From Desulfofustis limnaeus (GTDB taxonomy: Bacteria; Desulfobacterota; Desulfobulbia; Desulfobulbales; Desulfocapsaceae), in the NCBI RefSeq assembly GCF_023169885.1, contig NZ_AP025516.1:1178001-1242000 (forward strand): a stretch of DNA of 64,000 bases. The letters are read 5' to 3'. Positions 1 to 9,234 of the stretch are shown here, piece after piece. The number at the start of each line of letters is the position of its first letter. The stretch's first letter is position 1. A model generated the notes under the pieces. That model searched no databases and was not told where the DNA came from. It saw only the letters and a list, made by a program, of their open reading frames with translations. A program made the position numbers and the translations under genes.

Positions 1-468
1 GACATGCTCCGGTACGAGATCCCGGACGTCGCCGCCGTGCCTCGCAGCATCCTTGACGATTGATGAAGAGATGAAAATCCAACGAAAACCGGGCATCAAA
101 AAGACAGACTCCACCGATCGTTCCAACTTACGGTTCATGAGCGCCAACTGAAATTCATAATCAAAGTCGGATACCGCCCGTAATCCTCTGATAATGGCTC
201 TGGCTTGGCGCCGAGCCGCGTATTCCACCAGCAGTCCGGATACGGAATCCACCTCGATGCGATCGTTGCCCTGGAAGCAGTCGAGGATCATGGAGCACCG
301 TTCCTCCAAACTGAACAGCGGCGCCTTTCCGGGATTGATGGCAATAGCCACGATAATTCTGTCAAAGAGGTTGAGGCCGCGATTGATCAAATCCAGGTGG
401 CCGTTGGTGATGGGGTCGAAGGTGCCGGGATAGATGGCGGTGGTCGGTTGGTGGGGCGCTGGGTTCAT
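1..468 (-). CDS. coaD: Phosphopantetheine adenylyltransferase (partial, C-terminus outside window)
   Basis: Transfers AMP from ATP to 4'-phosphopantetheine, the penultimate step of coenzyme A synthesis in the cytosol. I translated the minus strand from the ATG at 468; the frame stays open for 156 codons to the window edge, so the end is missing. The N-terminal nucleotidyltransferase motif YPGTFDPITNGH contains the TxGH signature. GLRAVSDFDYEFQLALMN and the ISSSIVKD segment (the family's ISSTxVR loop) follow in the expected order. It starts 21 nt after the rsmD stop, the common rsmD-coaD pairing, so it is probably last in the ilvB-psd-pssA-asd-rsmD-coaD run. Confidence 0.95.
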   Translation of the reverse strand, partial: MNPAPHQPTTAIYPGTFDPITNGHLDLINRGLNLFDRIIVAIAINPGKAPLFSLEERCSMILDCFQGNDRIEVDSVSGLLVEYAARRQARAIIRGLRAVSDFDYEFQLALMNRKLERSVESVFLMPGFRWIFISSSIVKDAARHGGDVRDLVPEHV

Positions 469-489
469 GGAATCGTCACGTGATGGGTT

Positions 490-1065
490 TTAGCTGTCGG
501 ACCTGATACGAAAAAAGGTGAAAAGTGCAGCTCCGTAACGCCTGCGGTCCACCGGGGTCAGTCGGACCAGATCGGTCGGCGGGACGTAGCTGCTCTGCTC
601 CTCGACAATGATCAATGTCTGCTCATGGCACCGGCTGCTCGTGTCGAGGTCCTTGAGCACGGTATCGGCCAGCCTTTTGCCATAGGGGGGATCGATGAAT
701 ACGACATCAAAGGATAGCTGCTTGCAGGAGTCAAGCAGGCTCCGCCCTCCCCTGGCAAGATCGGCCTGCCGCACTGAGGAGCGTTGTGGCCCGTTGTTGA
801 TCAGCGCGATATTTTTTGCGATCAGGCGCAGTGCCGCTCGGTGGTTGTCGATGAACAGGACATGAGCGGCCCCCCGGCTCAGAGCTTCGCAGCCAAAAGC
901 CCCGGTTCCGGCGAAGAGATCGACAACGGTGCTGCCGATGATCGATGGACCGATAATGCTGAACAACGCCTCCCGCGCCCGATCGGCCGTTGGCCTGATG
1001 GTCTGCCGACCGTCGGCAGGAGCGAACAGACGCCGGCCCCGGGCCGTACCGCTGATGATTCTCAT
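490..1065 (-). CDS. rsmD: 16S rRNA (guanine966-N2)-methyltransferase
   Basis: Methylates G966 of 16S rRNA in the 30S subunit using S-adenosylmethionine. The 191-residue length fits RsmD. The SAM-binding motif VVDLFAGTGAFGCEALSRG lies at about residues 47-65 and the N-methyltransferase catalytic motif DPPY at 125-128. The N-terminus MRIISGTARGRRL is typical of the family. It lies 97 nt downstream of asd and 21 nt upstream of coaD on the same strand. Confidence 0.95.
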   Translation of the reverse strand: MRIISGTARGRRLFAPADGRQTIRPTADRAREALFSIIGPSIIGSTVVDLFAGTGAFGCEALSRGAAHVLFIDNHRAALRLIAKNIALINNGPQRSSVRQADLARGGRSLLDSCKQLSFDVVFIDPPYGKRLADTVLKDLDTSSRCHEQTLIIVEEQSSYVPPTDLVRLTPVDRRRYGAALFTFFRIRSDS

Positions 1066-1162
1066 CGTTGCTCATGTCTCGGTCTGAACCAGATCCAGCG
1101 GAGGAGCCGCCCCTTTTTGGCCAGGATCCGGCCTGCCGGCTGGTTCAGCACAGCCGGCGCAT

Positions 1163-2185
<1,023 letters not shown>

Positions 2186-2355
2186 GGGTAACCTCGTCAT
2201 AAGAAGAGTAACGTGCGATTGTTACGATGCATGACTGATCGGTCTGGAATCGTAACAAGTTTGTAGGCTTTATTCAATCGCTATGCAGTTACCGAAAAAA
2301 GGGAGACGGTGGTTCGGAACGGCAACTGGGCTAGGAGTGTCGGGGACGCAGCGGC

Positions 2356-3120
2356 TCAATACGCGGTCTCGTCGCGCTCTTTCTTGCTTCCCGCCGTAAC
2401 CAGGCCTCTTACCCGGGTAAAAACGGCGAGAAACGGACCGGAGGCCACATAGAAGAGAAAGAGGACAAAGAGCATCACGTTGGGTTCGGCAGCCACGGCA
2501 ATGAACAACAGGACCAGACCGACCAGGACCTGAAAGGTTTTGGCCAGTTTTGACGAATACTTGAAACTGTAATAGGAGTGGGTGGATACCATGAGATAGG
2601 AAAGCAGGTAGACCATGATCAGCAGGGAGATATGCCTGACGTCGGCTTCGATACCGAGAAAGCGGCCGAACAGGACGCTCGACGAGATCATTGCCGCCGC
2701 GGCCGGGCAGGGCAGACCGACAAAGTTCTTCGGGGCGTTCTCTTCGCTGGCCTGGGTGTTGAAGCGGGCCAGCCGCAACGCCGTGGTCGCCACGTAGAGG
2801 AAACCGGCCAGCCACCCGTAGCGGCCATAGGGATGAAGGGCCCAGAGGTAGGCGAGTAGCGCCGGGGCGACGCCGAAGGAGACCATGTCGCAGAGCGAAT
2901 CAAGCTCGGCGCCGAAGGAACTGGTTTGCCCGGTCATTCGCGCCACGCGACCATCGAGGCCGTCGAAGATGGCGGCGATCAGGATGGCATAGGCGGCGGT
3001 TATGTAGTCCCCTTTGAAGGCGGCCAGTATTGAATAGAAGCCACAGAACAGGCTGGCGATGGTGAATAGGCACGGTAGCGGGTGAAATTTGCTGCTGATT
3101 TCTTCGTTGGTCTCGGTCAT
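2356..3120 (-). CDS. pssA: CDP-diacylglycerol-serine O-phosphatidyltransferase
   Basis: Makes phosphatidylserine from CDP-diacylglycerol and serine at the inner membrane. The CDP-alcohol phosphotransferase signature is complete: D56-G57-x2-A60-R61-x8-G70-x3-D74-x3-D78, on the cytosolic side of a multi-spanning protein of 254 residues. The open frame extends far upstream (to 3588), but that part is antisense to psd; the ATG at 3120 begins the family-like N-terminus MTETNEEISSKFHPLP. It lies 80 nt downstream of psd, so synthesis and decarboxylation of phosphatidylserine are encoded together. Confidence 0.94.
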   Translation of the reverse strand: MTETNEEISSKFHPLPCLFTIASLFCGFYSILAAFKGDYITAAYAILIAAIFDGLDGRVARMTGQTSSFGAELDSLCDMVSFGVAPALLAYLWALHPYGRYGWLAGFLYVATTALRLARFNTQASEENAPKNFVGLPCPAAAAMISSSVLFGRFLGIEADVRHISLLIMVYLLSYLMVSTHSYYSFKYSSKLAKTFQVLVGLVLLFIAVAAEPNVMLFVLFLFYVASGPFLAVFTRVRGLVTAGSKKERDETAY

Positions 3121-3200
3121 GGTCGCGTCGGTAAGAGCTGAGGTGAACGATGTTCGGGCATTATAAGGGAAATCGATGCAAAAAGCAAAGTTTCCGTATC

Positions 3201-3848
3201 TTAGGAAGGCCAGCGAGCGATGACGGTCTCGCCGCACCTGGTCTTTTGACCAACGGCAGTCACTATATCGGCGGAAAGGGGGAGATAGATATCCAGTCTC
3301 GATCCGAACCGGATCATGCCGTAGCGTTGTCCGGTCCGCACCCGGTCCCCCGTCTCGGCCCGGCAGACGATGCGTCGGGCGATCAGGCCTGCCACTTGGA
3401 CTACCGTCAGTTCCTCTTCCCGGTCGGTACGGATGGTGGTGGCACAATACTCGTTGAGCAAATGCGCCTGGCGGTGATCGGCGGCGAGAAAACGGCCCGG
3501 TACGTAAGCGATCTGCTTGACCACACCGTCGCAGGGAATGCGGTTGACGTGGACGTTGAAGACGTTCATGAAAATGGAGATCTTCCACAGCCGATCGGCC
3601 GAAAATCGCTCGTCGTTCACCTGCTCGACGACGATGACCTTACCGTCCGCCGGGGCGATGATCGCCGCCTCCTCGACGGGGGTGACCCGCTCCGGATCGC
3701 GAAAAAAATTGAGGATGAACAGGGTGAGGAAAAAAAGCACAAGGGCGACCAACTGGTAACCGAGTACCGCGCCGACTATGGTTGCCCAGGCGGCGGCGCC
3801 GATAAACGGATAACCTTCGCGGGCAACGGGGATACGTTCTTGACGCAT
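3201..3848 (-). CDS. psd: Phosphatidylserine decarboxylase, short form
   Basis: Decarboxylates phosphatidylserine to phosphatidylethanolamine through a pyruvoyl group made by self-cleavage. At 215 residues it belongs to the short (archaeal-type) class. Two membrane segments lie at about residues 14-49. The conserved FNVHVNRIP is near residue 97, and the self-processing site is Gly182-Ser183 in FGSRLDIYLP. Cleavage before Ser183 would give a small pyruvoyl-bearing alpha chain. It sits 73 nt downstream of ilvB and 80 nt upstream of pssA. Confidence 0.94.
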   Translation of the reverse strand: MRQERIPVAREGYPFIGAAAWATIVGAVLGYQLVALVLFFLTLFILNFFRDPERVTPVEEAAIIAPADGKVIVVEQVNDERFSADRLWKISIFMNVFNVHVNRIPCDGVVKQIAYVPGRFLAADHRQAHLLNEYCATTIRTDREEELTVVQVAGLIARRIVCRAETGDRVRTGQRYGMIRFGSRLDIYLPLSADIVTAVGQKTRCGETVIARWPS

Positions 3849-3921
3849 GAAAACCTGGGTTCTCCTCAGTTCATGGGCCCCGCTGCCGCGAGACGGGTCG
3901 GCAGTGCGAGGCGCAGTCCGT

Positions 3922-5628
3922 TCAGACGAGCAGCATCTCGGTGGTGGCCTTACCTGCCGGTACCATCGGGTAGACCCCCTCCTCGCGAGAGATCTGAAAA
4001 TCCATCAATACCGTGTTGTCCACCCGGAGTGCTTCCTTGATGACGTCTTCCACCTCGCTTTTCCTGGTGGCCCGCAAGCCGACGGCGCCATAGGCCTCAG
4101 CCAGGGCGACGAAATCGGGGGCCACGTCCATTTCGGTGGAGCTGTATCGCTTTTCATAGAACAGTTCCTGCCATTGCCGCACCATGCCCAGAAAACGGTT
4201 GTTGAGGATGGCTATTTTTACCGGGCATCGGTATTGCCTGGCGGTGGCCAACTCCTGAATATTCATTTGGATAGAGGCGTCACCGGCGATATCGATGACC
4301 GTTTTGTCCGGGTGGACCATCTTGGCCCCGATGGCGGCCGGGAATCCGTACCCCATGGTACCCAAGCCGCCGGAGGTGAGAAAGTGCCGGGGCTGGTTGA
4401 ACCGGTAAAACTGGGCGGCCCACATCTGATGCTGGCCGACTTCGGTGGCGATGATGGCTTCGCCGTTGGTGAGGCGGTCGATCATTTCCACCACGTACTG
4501 CGGTTTGATGACTTCGTTCCCCTCATCGCGATAAGCCAGCGGGTGTTTTTCGTTCCATTGCCTGATCTGGTCGAACCAGGGACGATGCTTGTCCTTCTCC
4601 CTGTCCAGCGATATCTGCTGCTCGTTGTTGAACCAGGTGTTCATGGCCGCCAACGCCTTTCGGCAATCGGAGACGATTGGCACATCCACCTTGACGTTCT
4701 TGCTGATCGAGGTGGGATCGATGTCGATATGAATGATCCGGGCGCGCGGGGCGAAGGAGTCGAGCTTGCCGGTTACCCGGTCGTCGAAGCGTGCCCCCAC
4801 GGAGATGAGCAGGTCGGATTCGGCGACGGCCATGTTGGCGGTGTAGGTGCCGTGCATCCCGAGCATCCCCATGCAAAGACTATGGGTGCCGGGGAAGGCG
4901 CCAAGCGCCATGAGCGTCGTGGTAACCGGAATATCCAATTTGGTCGCCAATTCGAAGAGCTCACGGTGGGCATCGGACAATACCACGCCGCCACCCACAT
5001 AGAGCACCGGCCGATGGGCTTCCAGGATAAGTCGACAGGCAGCGGCGATGTGTTCCATCAGCGGCTCGTGGGTCGGCCTGTAATTGGCCAGTCGGATCAC
5101 CGCTGGTTCCTGAGGGGTGACCAAGGCCTTCATGATATCTTTGGGCAGATCCACCAGAACCGGTCCCGGTCGGCCGGTACGAGCCAGGTAGAACGCTTCT
5201 CTGATGGTGGGGATCAGGTCTTCCTTGTTCTTGACCAGGTAATTATGCTTGGTGCATGGTCGGGTGATACCGACGATATCCACTTCCTGAAAGGCGTCGT
5301 TGCCGATCATCGCCGTCGGCACCTGGCCGGTCAGGATAACCAGGGGGATCGAATCAAGGTAGGCGGTGGCAATGCCGGTCACGCCATTGGTAGCGCCGGG
5401 GCCGGAGGTGAGCAGGGCAACTCCCACCTGTCCCGATACCCTCGCATAACCGTCGGCTGCGTGCACCGCCGCCTGTTCGTGACGGACCAGGATATGTTTG
5501 ATGGCCGGGCTGCGGATGAGTTCATCATAGAGGTCGATGACGGCACCGCCCGGATAGCCGAAGACGGTGGTTGCATTCTCTTCTATAAGGCATTGGACGA
5601 TAGCCTGGGCACCGGTGATTTGCGTCAT
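3922..5628 (-). CDS. ilvB: Acetolactate synthase, catalytic (large) subunit
   Basis: Thiamine-diphosphate enzyme that condenses pyruvate to acetolactate (valine/leucine) or with 2-oxobutyrate to acetohydroxybutyrate (isoleucine). The product is 568 residues. It has the N-terminal GYPGGAVIDLYD motif, the catalytic Glu51 in RHEQAAVHAADGYAR, and a C-terminal ThDP/Mg motif GDASIQMN. The start at 5628 is chosen because AGAGG lies about 7 nt upstream and because the promoter at 5700-5728 makes any start at 5700 impossible. No small regulatory subunit (ilvN) or ilvC lies next to it; psd follows instead. Confidence 0.95.
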   Translation of the reverse strand: MTQITGAQAIVQCLIEENATTVFGYPGGAVIDLYDELIRSPAIKHILVRHEQAAVHAADGYARVSGQVGVALLTSGPGATNGVTGIATAYLDSIPLVILTGQVPTAMIGNDAFQEVDIVGITRPCTKHNYLVKNKEDLIPTIREAFYLARTGRPGPVLVDLPKDIMKALVTPQEPAVIRLANYRPTHEPLMEHIAAACRLILEAHRPVLYVGGGVVLSDAHRELFELATKLDIPVTTTLMALGAFPGTHSLCMGMLGMHGTYTANMAVAESDLLISVGARFDDRVTGKLDSFAPRARIIHIDIDPTSISKNVKVDVPIVSDCRKALAAMNTWFNNEQQISLDREKDKHRPWFDQIRQWNEKHPLAYRDEGNEVIKPQYVVEMIDRLTNGEAIIATEVGQHQMWAAQFYRFNQPRHFLTSGGLGTMGYGFPAAIGAKMVHPDKTVIDIAGDASIQMNIQELATARQYRCPVKIAILNNRFLGMVRQWQELFYEKRYSSTEMDVAPDFVALAEAYGAVGLRATRKSEVEDVIKEALRVDNTVLMDFQISREEGVYPMVPAGKATTEMLLV

Positions 5629-5699
5629 GGAACAACCTCTGGGAAACGTCGAAACGAGTGCAGCGCCGGGGTGGCCGGCGATGAGCGACCAAGATTGCA

Positions 5700-5728
5700 A
5701 GTATAAAAATCAGCCCGCTATATGTCAA
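5700..5728 (-). promoter_or_regulatory. Sigma70-type promoter of ilvB
   Basis: Read on the minus strand: a perfect TTGACA (5728-5723), a 17-nt spacer and TATACT (5705-5700, five of six matches). Transcription would begin near 5693 and give a leader of about 65 nt before the ilvB ATG at 5628. Confidence 0.8.
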
Positions 5729-5796
5729 CCTCCAAAGGAGCTATGCCGGTCGATGCGGAGTGGAAGACACACCAGAAGAAGTCGACCAAATTTGTC

Positions 5797-5826
5797 TTGA
5801 CAAGGGCTTGATCGGCTGATTACCAT
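5797..5826 (+). promoter_or_regulatory. Candidate promoter of the leuA leader transcript
   Basis: TTGACA at 5797-5802, an 18-nt spacer, then TACCAT at 5821-5826 (four of six matches). A start near 5833 would place the entire dispersed repeat and the leucine attenuator in the 5' untranslated RNA of leuA, about 400 nt before the leuA start. A closer promoter inside the repeat is not excluded. Confidence 0.5.
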
Positions 5827-5841
5827 GGATTCAGTGACTAA

Positions 5842-5995
5842 AGGGAACCTTGAAAAGTTGCCATTTTGCCCATTCGCAGGGTTGCGCAATCATTTTTTAT
5901 CCTGGCAACATTATGGATATTTATGGATATGCCTGCGGTAAAAGGTCGTGCGCGCCTCGATCTTGAACGAAATTGCCCATTTCTCGAGTTCCCCT
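5842..5995 (+). repeat. Dispersed repeat with imperfect inverted ends, copy 1 (leuA leader)
   Basis: Copy 1 of a two-copy repeat; copy 2 is at 55396-55538 on the minus strand. The best core is 5928-5973, 46 nt with two differences from 55463-55418; it includes TATGCCTGCGGTAAAAGGTC and CGATCTTGAACGAAAT. The left ends also match (GGAACC, TTGAAAA, TTGCCATTT, GCCC with one indel and two substitutions), as does TTTTATCCT. The right end (GAAATTGCCCATTT...GTTCCCC) is a degenerate inverted copy of the left end. A perfect 10-bp tandem repeat TTATGGATAT at 5911-5930 is specific to this copy. Family unknown to me. Confidence 0.75.
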
Positions 5996-6019
5996 AAAAA
6001 AATCGCACCCATAGAGACG

Positions 6020-6106
6020 ATGATGATTCCTACCCTGCTGCGTGATGTTCTCCTTCTCAGCCTAGCCCTATCGGGCCAGGCCGCGGCGCGGGGCAGGATC
6101 GGGTAA
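6020..6106 (+). CDS. leuL: Leucine-rich leader peptide of the leuA attenuator
   Basis: A 28-codon frame from the ATG at 6020 to the TAA at 6104-6106. The peptide begins MMIPTLLRDVLLLSLALSGQ and carries seven leucines within residues 6-17, using CTG, CTC, CTT and CTA codons. It is followed 23 nt later by a perfect terminator hairpin and then by leuA. This is the classical arrangement for ribosome-mediated transcription attenuation: shortage of charged tRNA-Leu stalls the ribosome in the Leu run. Upstream spacing is weakly ribosome-binding-site-like (AGAG). A second ATG directly follows the first. Confidence 0.82.
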   Translation: MMIPTLLRDVLLLSLALSGQAAARGRIG

Positions 6107-6129
6107 ATAATCCAGGTCCCAGGAAGCGT

Positions 6130-6164
6130 AAGGCCGCGGTTGCACCAACCGCGGCCTTTTTTTT
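6130..6164 (+). terminator. Attenuator (rho-independent terminator) before leuA
   Basis: Perfect 13-bp stem: AAGGCCGCGGTTG at 6130-6142, a 3-nt loop, and its complement at 6146-6158. Eight T follow at 6157-6164, overlapping the stem end. A competing antiterminator is visible: CCGCGGC at 6081-6087 inside the leader-peptide frame can pair with GCCGCGG at 6133-6139 of the left arm. A ribosome stalled at the Leu codons leaves 6081-6087 free; one at the stop codon covers it. Confidence 0.88.
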
Positions 6165-6179
6165 ATGTCTTTTGGGGAG

Positions 6180-6219
6180 CTTGAAAAGGTCGAAATGGTA
6201 CCTTTTCAAGGTTCCCTTC
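6180..6219. repeat. Isolated inverted end of the dispersed repeat, with local hairpin
   Basis: On the minus strand 6219-6189 matches the left end of copy 1 (5841-5871): 27 of 31 positions are identical, including AAGGGAACCTTGAAAAG and CCATTT. The right part also forms a local hairpin, an 11-bp perfect stem 6180-6190 / 6200-6210 with a 9-nt loop. It lies between the attenuator and the leuA ribosome-binding site at 6224-6228. Confidence 0.75.
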
Positions 6220-6234
6220 TATCAGGAGACGATC

Positions 6235-7947
6235 ATGAACCCCGAAGCAGTGAAAAAGTACCGTCGTTATCCCACCGTGGCCTTTAAAGAGAGGACCTGG
6301 CCGGATCGGGTCATTGAAAAGGCGCCCATCTGGTGCAGCGTCGATCTCCGTGATGGCAACCAGGCCTTGATTCAGCCCATGAATATGGCCAAGAAGCTGG
6401 AGATGTGGGAACTGCTGCTGAGCATCGGTTTCAAGGAGATCGAGGTCGGTTTTCCGTCGGCATCCCAGGTTGAGTACGATTTTGCCCGGACCCTGATCGA
6501 AGACGGCCTGATCCCCGCCGATGTCTCCATTCAGGTATTGACCCAGGCACGGGAACACCTGATCCGGCGGACCTTCGAGTCGATCAAGGGGGCGCGGGAG
6601 GTCATCGTGCATCTGTATAACTCCACCTCGACGCTGCAGCGCGATGTGGTCTTCAACATGAGCCGCCGGGAAATCATCGATCTGGCCGTTCGCGGAGCCC
6701 GGATGGTCAAGCAAGAGGCGCAAAAGTACCCGGAGACCACGTTTCGCTATCAGTACTCTCCGGAGAGCTTTTCCGGCACCGAGATGGATTTTGCCGTGGA
6801 GATCTGTGAGGCGGTTATGGATGTCTGGGAGCCCGAACGCGATCGGCGGGTTATTCTCAACTTGCCGGCAACCGTCGAGTTGAACACGCCCAACGTCTTC
6901 GCCGACCAGATCGAGTGGTTCTGCAGCCACATGAAAAACCGCGATCGCGCTATCATCAGCGTACATACCCACAACGATCGCGGCTGTGCCGTGGCGGCCA
7001 CGGAACTGGCGCTCATGGCCGGGGCCGAGCGGGTGGAAGGGACGCTGTTTGGCAACGGTGAACGTACGGGCAACGTGGATATCGTCACGCTGGCGCTCAA
7101 TATGTTTACCCACGGGGTCAACCCGGAACTAGATCTGCACGACATCACGCGCTTGACCGAGGTCTTCGAGAAGGTCAACCGGATACCGGTCCATATTCGC
7201 CATCCCTATGCCGGGGAATTGGTCTATACGGCCTTTTCCGGCTCCCACCAGGATGCCATCAACAAGGGGATGAACCGCTACGAGACCGCTCAATCGCCGT
7301 ACTGGGAAGTCCCGTATCTGCCGATCGATCCGTCCGACGTGGGCCGGACCTATGAATCGATCATCAGGATCAACAGCCAGTCCGGCAAGGGTGGCGTCGC
7401 CTATATCATGGATCATGAGTTCGGCATCAAGATGCCCAAGGAGATGCATCCCGAGTTCGGGGCGGTGGTTCAGGAGATGACCGATCGCGAGGGCCGGGAA
7501 CTCCAGGCGGATGAGATCCGTGGCGCCTTTCGCCAGACCTATCTCGAGCTGCACCAGCCCTATGACCTTGTCTCCTTTCATGTGATGAAACGGCACAGCG
7601 ACCGAAAGGAGGAGCTCTCCTTTGCCGAGGTGGAGGTGGTGCTCGTCTGCGACGGCCGGGAGATGACCCTCACCGGAACGGGCAACGGCCCGCTGGATGC
7701 CTTTTCCAGCGCCCTCAAGGAATTGATCGAGTGGGACTGGTCCCTGTGCAGTTACCATGAGCATGCGCTCAATACCGGGTCGCATGCCAAGGCGGTCGCC
7801 TATATCGAAGTGGAACGGAGCAATGGGGCCCGCTACTGGGGAGCCGGTGTCGACACCGACATCATCATCGCATCGGTCAAGGCATTGCTCAGTTCCCTCA
7901 ATCGTGCTTCCGCCAACAACGGCAAGCGGCCGGCCACCGCCTCGTGA
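6235..7947 (+). CDS. leuA: 2-isopropylmalate synthase, long form
   Basis: Condenses acetyl-CoA with 2-oxoisovalerate, the first committed step to leucine. The product is 570 residues and resembles the longer LeuA type found in actinobacteria and fungi: it starts KYRRYPTVAFKERTWP, then CSVDLRDGNQAL (metal/substrate site), GFKEIEVGFPSASQVEYDF, and the metal-ligand segment SVHTHNDRGCAVAATELAL. The C-terminal part is the leucine-sensing regulatory domain. AGGAG at 6224-6228 supports the ATG at 6235. Transcription is controlled by the leader peptide and attenuator just upstream. gmd follows 136 nt later. Confidence 0.96.
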   Translation: MNPEAVKKYRRYPTVAFKERTWPDRVIEKAPIWCSVDLRDGNQALIQPMNMAKKLEMWELLLSIGFKEIEVGFPSASQVEYDFARTLIEDGLIPADVSIQVLTQAREHLIRRTFESIKGAREVIVHLYNSTSTLQRDVVFNMSRREIIDLAVRGARMVKQEAQKYPETTFRYQYSPESFSGTEMDFAVEICEAVMDVWEPERDRRVILNLPATVELNTPNVFADQIEWFCSHMKNRDRAIISVHTHNDRGCAVAATELALMAGAERVEGTLFGNGERTGNVDIVTLALNMFTHGVNPELDLHDITRLTEVFEKVNRIPVHIRHPYAGELVYTAFSGSHQDAINKGMNRYETAQSPYWEVPYLPIDPSDVGRTYESIIRINSQSGKGGVAYIMDHEFGIKMPKEMHPEFGAVVQEMTDREGRELQADEIRGAFRQTYLELHQPYDLVSFHVMKRHSDRKEELSFAEVEVVLVCDGREMTLTGTGNGPLDAFSSALKELIEWDWSLCSYHEHALNTGSHAKAVAYIEVERSNGARYWGAGVDTDIIIASVKALLSSLNRASANNGKRPATAS

Positions 7948-8083
7948 GCCGGGCTCGGTGGCCACGCCGGCGAGAATCCGTTTGCCAAGCCCGGTCGTTT
8001 ATGGTTAGGTGACGGCGCCGCAGACGGAGGCCGTCACCAGGCCGCCGGGGAATTCAGCTGACAAGGACGTAGGGCGAGGGCTT

Positions 8084-9208
8084 ATGGAAAAGAAAAAGGC
8101 GTTGATTACCGGGGTCACCGGCCAGGATGGTTCCTACCTGGTGGAGTTCCTCCTGCAGAAAGGCTACGAGGTACATGGCATCAAGAGACGTACCTCGCTG
8201 TTCAATACCGATCGGATCGACCACATCTATCAAGGTCCGCACGAGGCCAACCGCCGGTTCATTCTGCATCATGGTGACCTGACCGATTCTTCCAGCCTGA
8301 TCCACATCATCGAAAAAGTCCGTCCCGACGAGCTTTACAACCTGGCCGCCCAGTCGCACGTGGCCGTATCCTTTGAGGAGCCCGAGTACACGGCCAACTC
8401 CGATGCGCTGGGGACCCTGCGTCTGCTCGAGGCGATCCGCATCCTCGGGTTGAACACCAAGACCAGGTTTTACCAGGCCTCCACCTCGGAGTTGTACGGT
8501 CTGGTCCAGGAGGTCCCGCAGACCGAACGAACGCCGTTTTATCCCCGCTCCCCCTATGCCGTTGCCAAACTCTACTCCTACTGGATTGTGGTCAATTATC
8601 GTGAGGCCTACGGCATGTATGCCTGTAACGGCATCCTGTTCAACCACGAGTCGCCGCGGCGCGGGGAAACCTTTGTCACCCGGAAGATAACCCGAGGCTT
8701 GGCGAGGATCGTCCTCGGTCTGCACGACTGTCTCTACCTCGGCAACCTCAACGCCTTGCGCGACTGGGGTCATGCCCGCGATTACGTGGAGATGCAGTGG
8801 CTCATGCTGCAGCAGGAGCGGCCGGAAGATTTTGTCATCGCCACCGGTGAGCAACACTCGGTGCGCCGGTTCGTCGACCGGGCCGCCGCCGAGTTGGGGG
8901 TTACCATTGCCTGGCAGGGCACTGGAAAAGACGAGGTCGGCATCGTGGCGGCGGTGGATGGCTCGGTGGCGCAGGCGAGTTGTGTCCCCGGTCAGGTCAT
9001 CGTCCGCGTCGATCCACGCTACTTTCGTCCGACCGAGGTGGAGACTCTGCTCGGTGACCCGGCCAAGGCTCAGGAAAAACTTGGTTGGCGGCCCCGGACG
9101 TCCTTTGACGAGTTGGTGGCCGAAATGGTCCACGCCGATCTGGAGGAGGCGCGGCGGGATCAATTATGCCAGGTCAAGGGCTTTCAGACCTTCAATCGCC
9201 ACGAATAA
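8084..9208 (+). CDS. gmd: GDP-mannose 4,6-dehydratase
   Basis: Converts GDP-mannose to GDP-4-keto-6-deoxymannose, the precursor of GDP-fucose and related sugars. Extended short-chain dehydrogenase fold: the Rossmann motif GVTGQDG at residues 10-16, then the catalytic STSELYG segment with the downstream YAVAK (YxxxK). The conserved [19 protein letters not shown] follows. The ATG at 8084 has GAGGG a few bases upstream; a GTG at 8009 in frame lacks one. The product is 374 residues. The stop overlaps a possible ATG of fcl by 1 nt, so the two are transcribed together. Confidence 0.95.
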   Translation: MEKKKALITGVTGQDGSYLVEFLLQKGYEVHGIKRRTSLFNTDRIDHIYQGPHEANRRFILHHGDLTDSSSLIHIIEKVRPDELYNLAAQSHVAVSFEEPEYTANSDALGTLRLLEAIRILGLNTKTRFYQASTSELYGLVQEVPQTERTPFYPRSPYAVAKLYSYWIVVNYREAYGMYACNGILFNHESPRRGETFVTRKITRGLARIVLGLHDCLYLGNLNALRDWGHARDYVEMQWLMLQQERPEDFVIATGEQHSVRRFVDRAAAELGVTIAWQGTGKDEVGIVAAVDGSVAQASCVPGQVIVRVDPRYFRPTEVETLLGDPAKAQEKLGWRPRTSFDELVAEMVHADLEEARRDQLCQVKGFQTFNRHE

Positions 9209-9234
9209 TGAGCCGGCCAGCCGGAGGGGGTCCC

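Larger units (their letters stand above)
5629..6019. other. 391-bp divergent control region between ilvB and the leuA leader
   Basis: No protein-coding gene is supported here. The stretch holds the ilvB promoter (minus, 5700-5728), a candidate leuA promoter (plus, 5797-5826) and the whole of the dispersed repeat 5842-5995. A run of seven A at about 5996-6002 follows the repeat, and the leucine leader peptide starts at 6020. Confidence 0.7.

Noticed and set aside
2356-3588. Longer 410-residue version of PssA
   Set aside because: The upstream 156 codons are antisense to psd and not family-like; the ATG at 3120 gives the normal N-terminus.
3847-5706. 619-codon open frame on the plus strand opposite ilvB
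   Set aside because: It is the exact antisense of ilvB, with His/Gly/Asp-rich low-complexity translation, no family-like sequence and no ribosome-binding site. GC-rich codon use leaves the opposite frame open.
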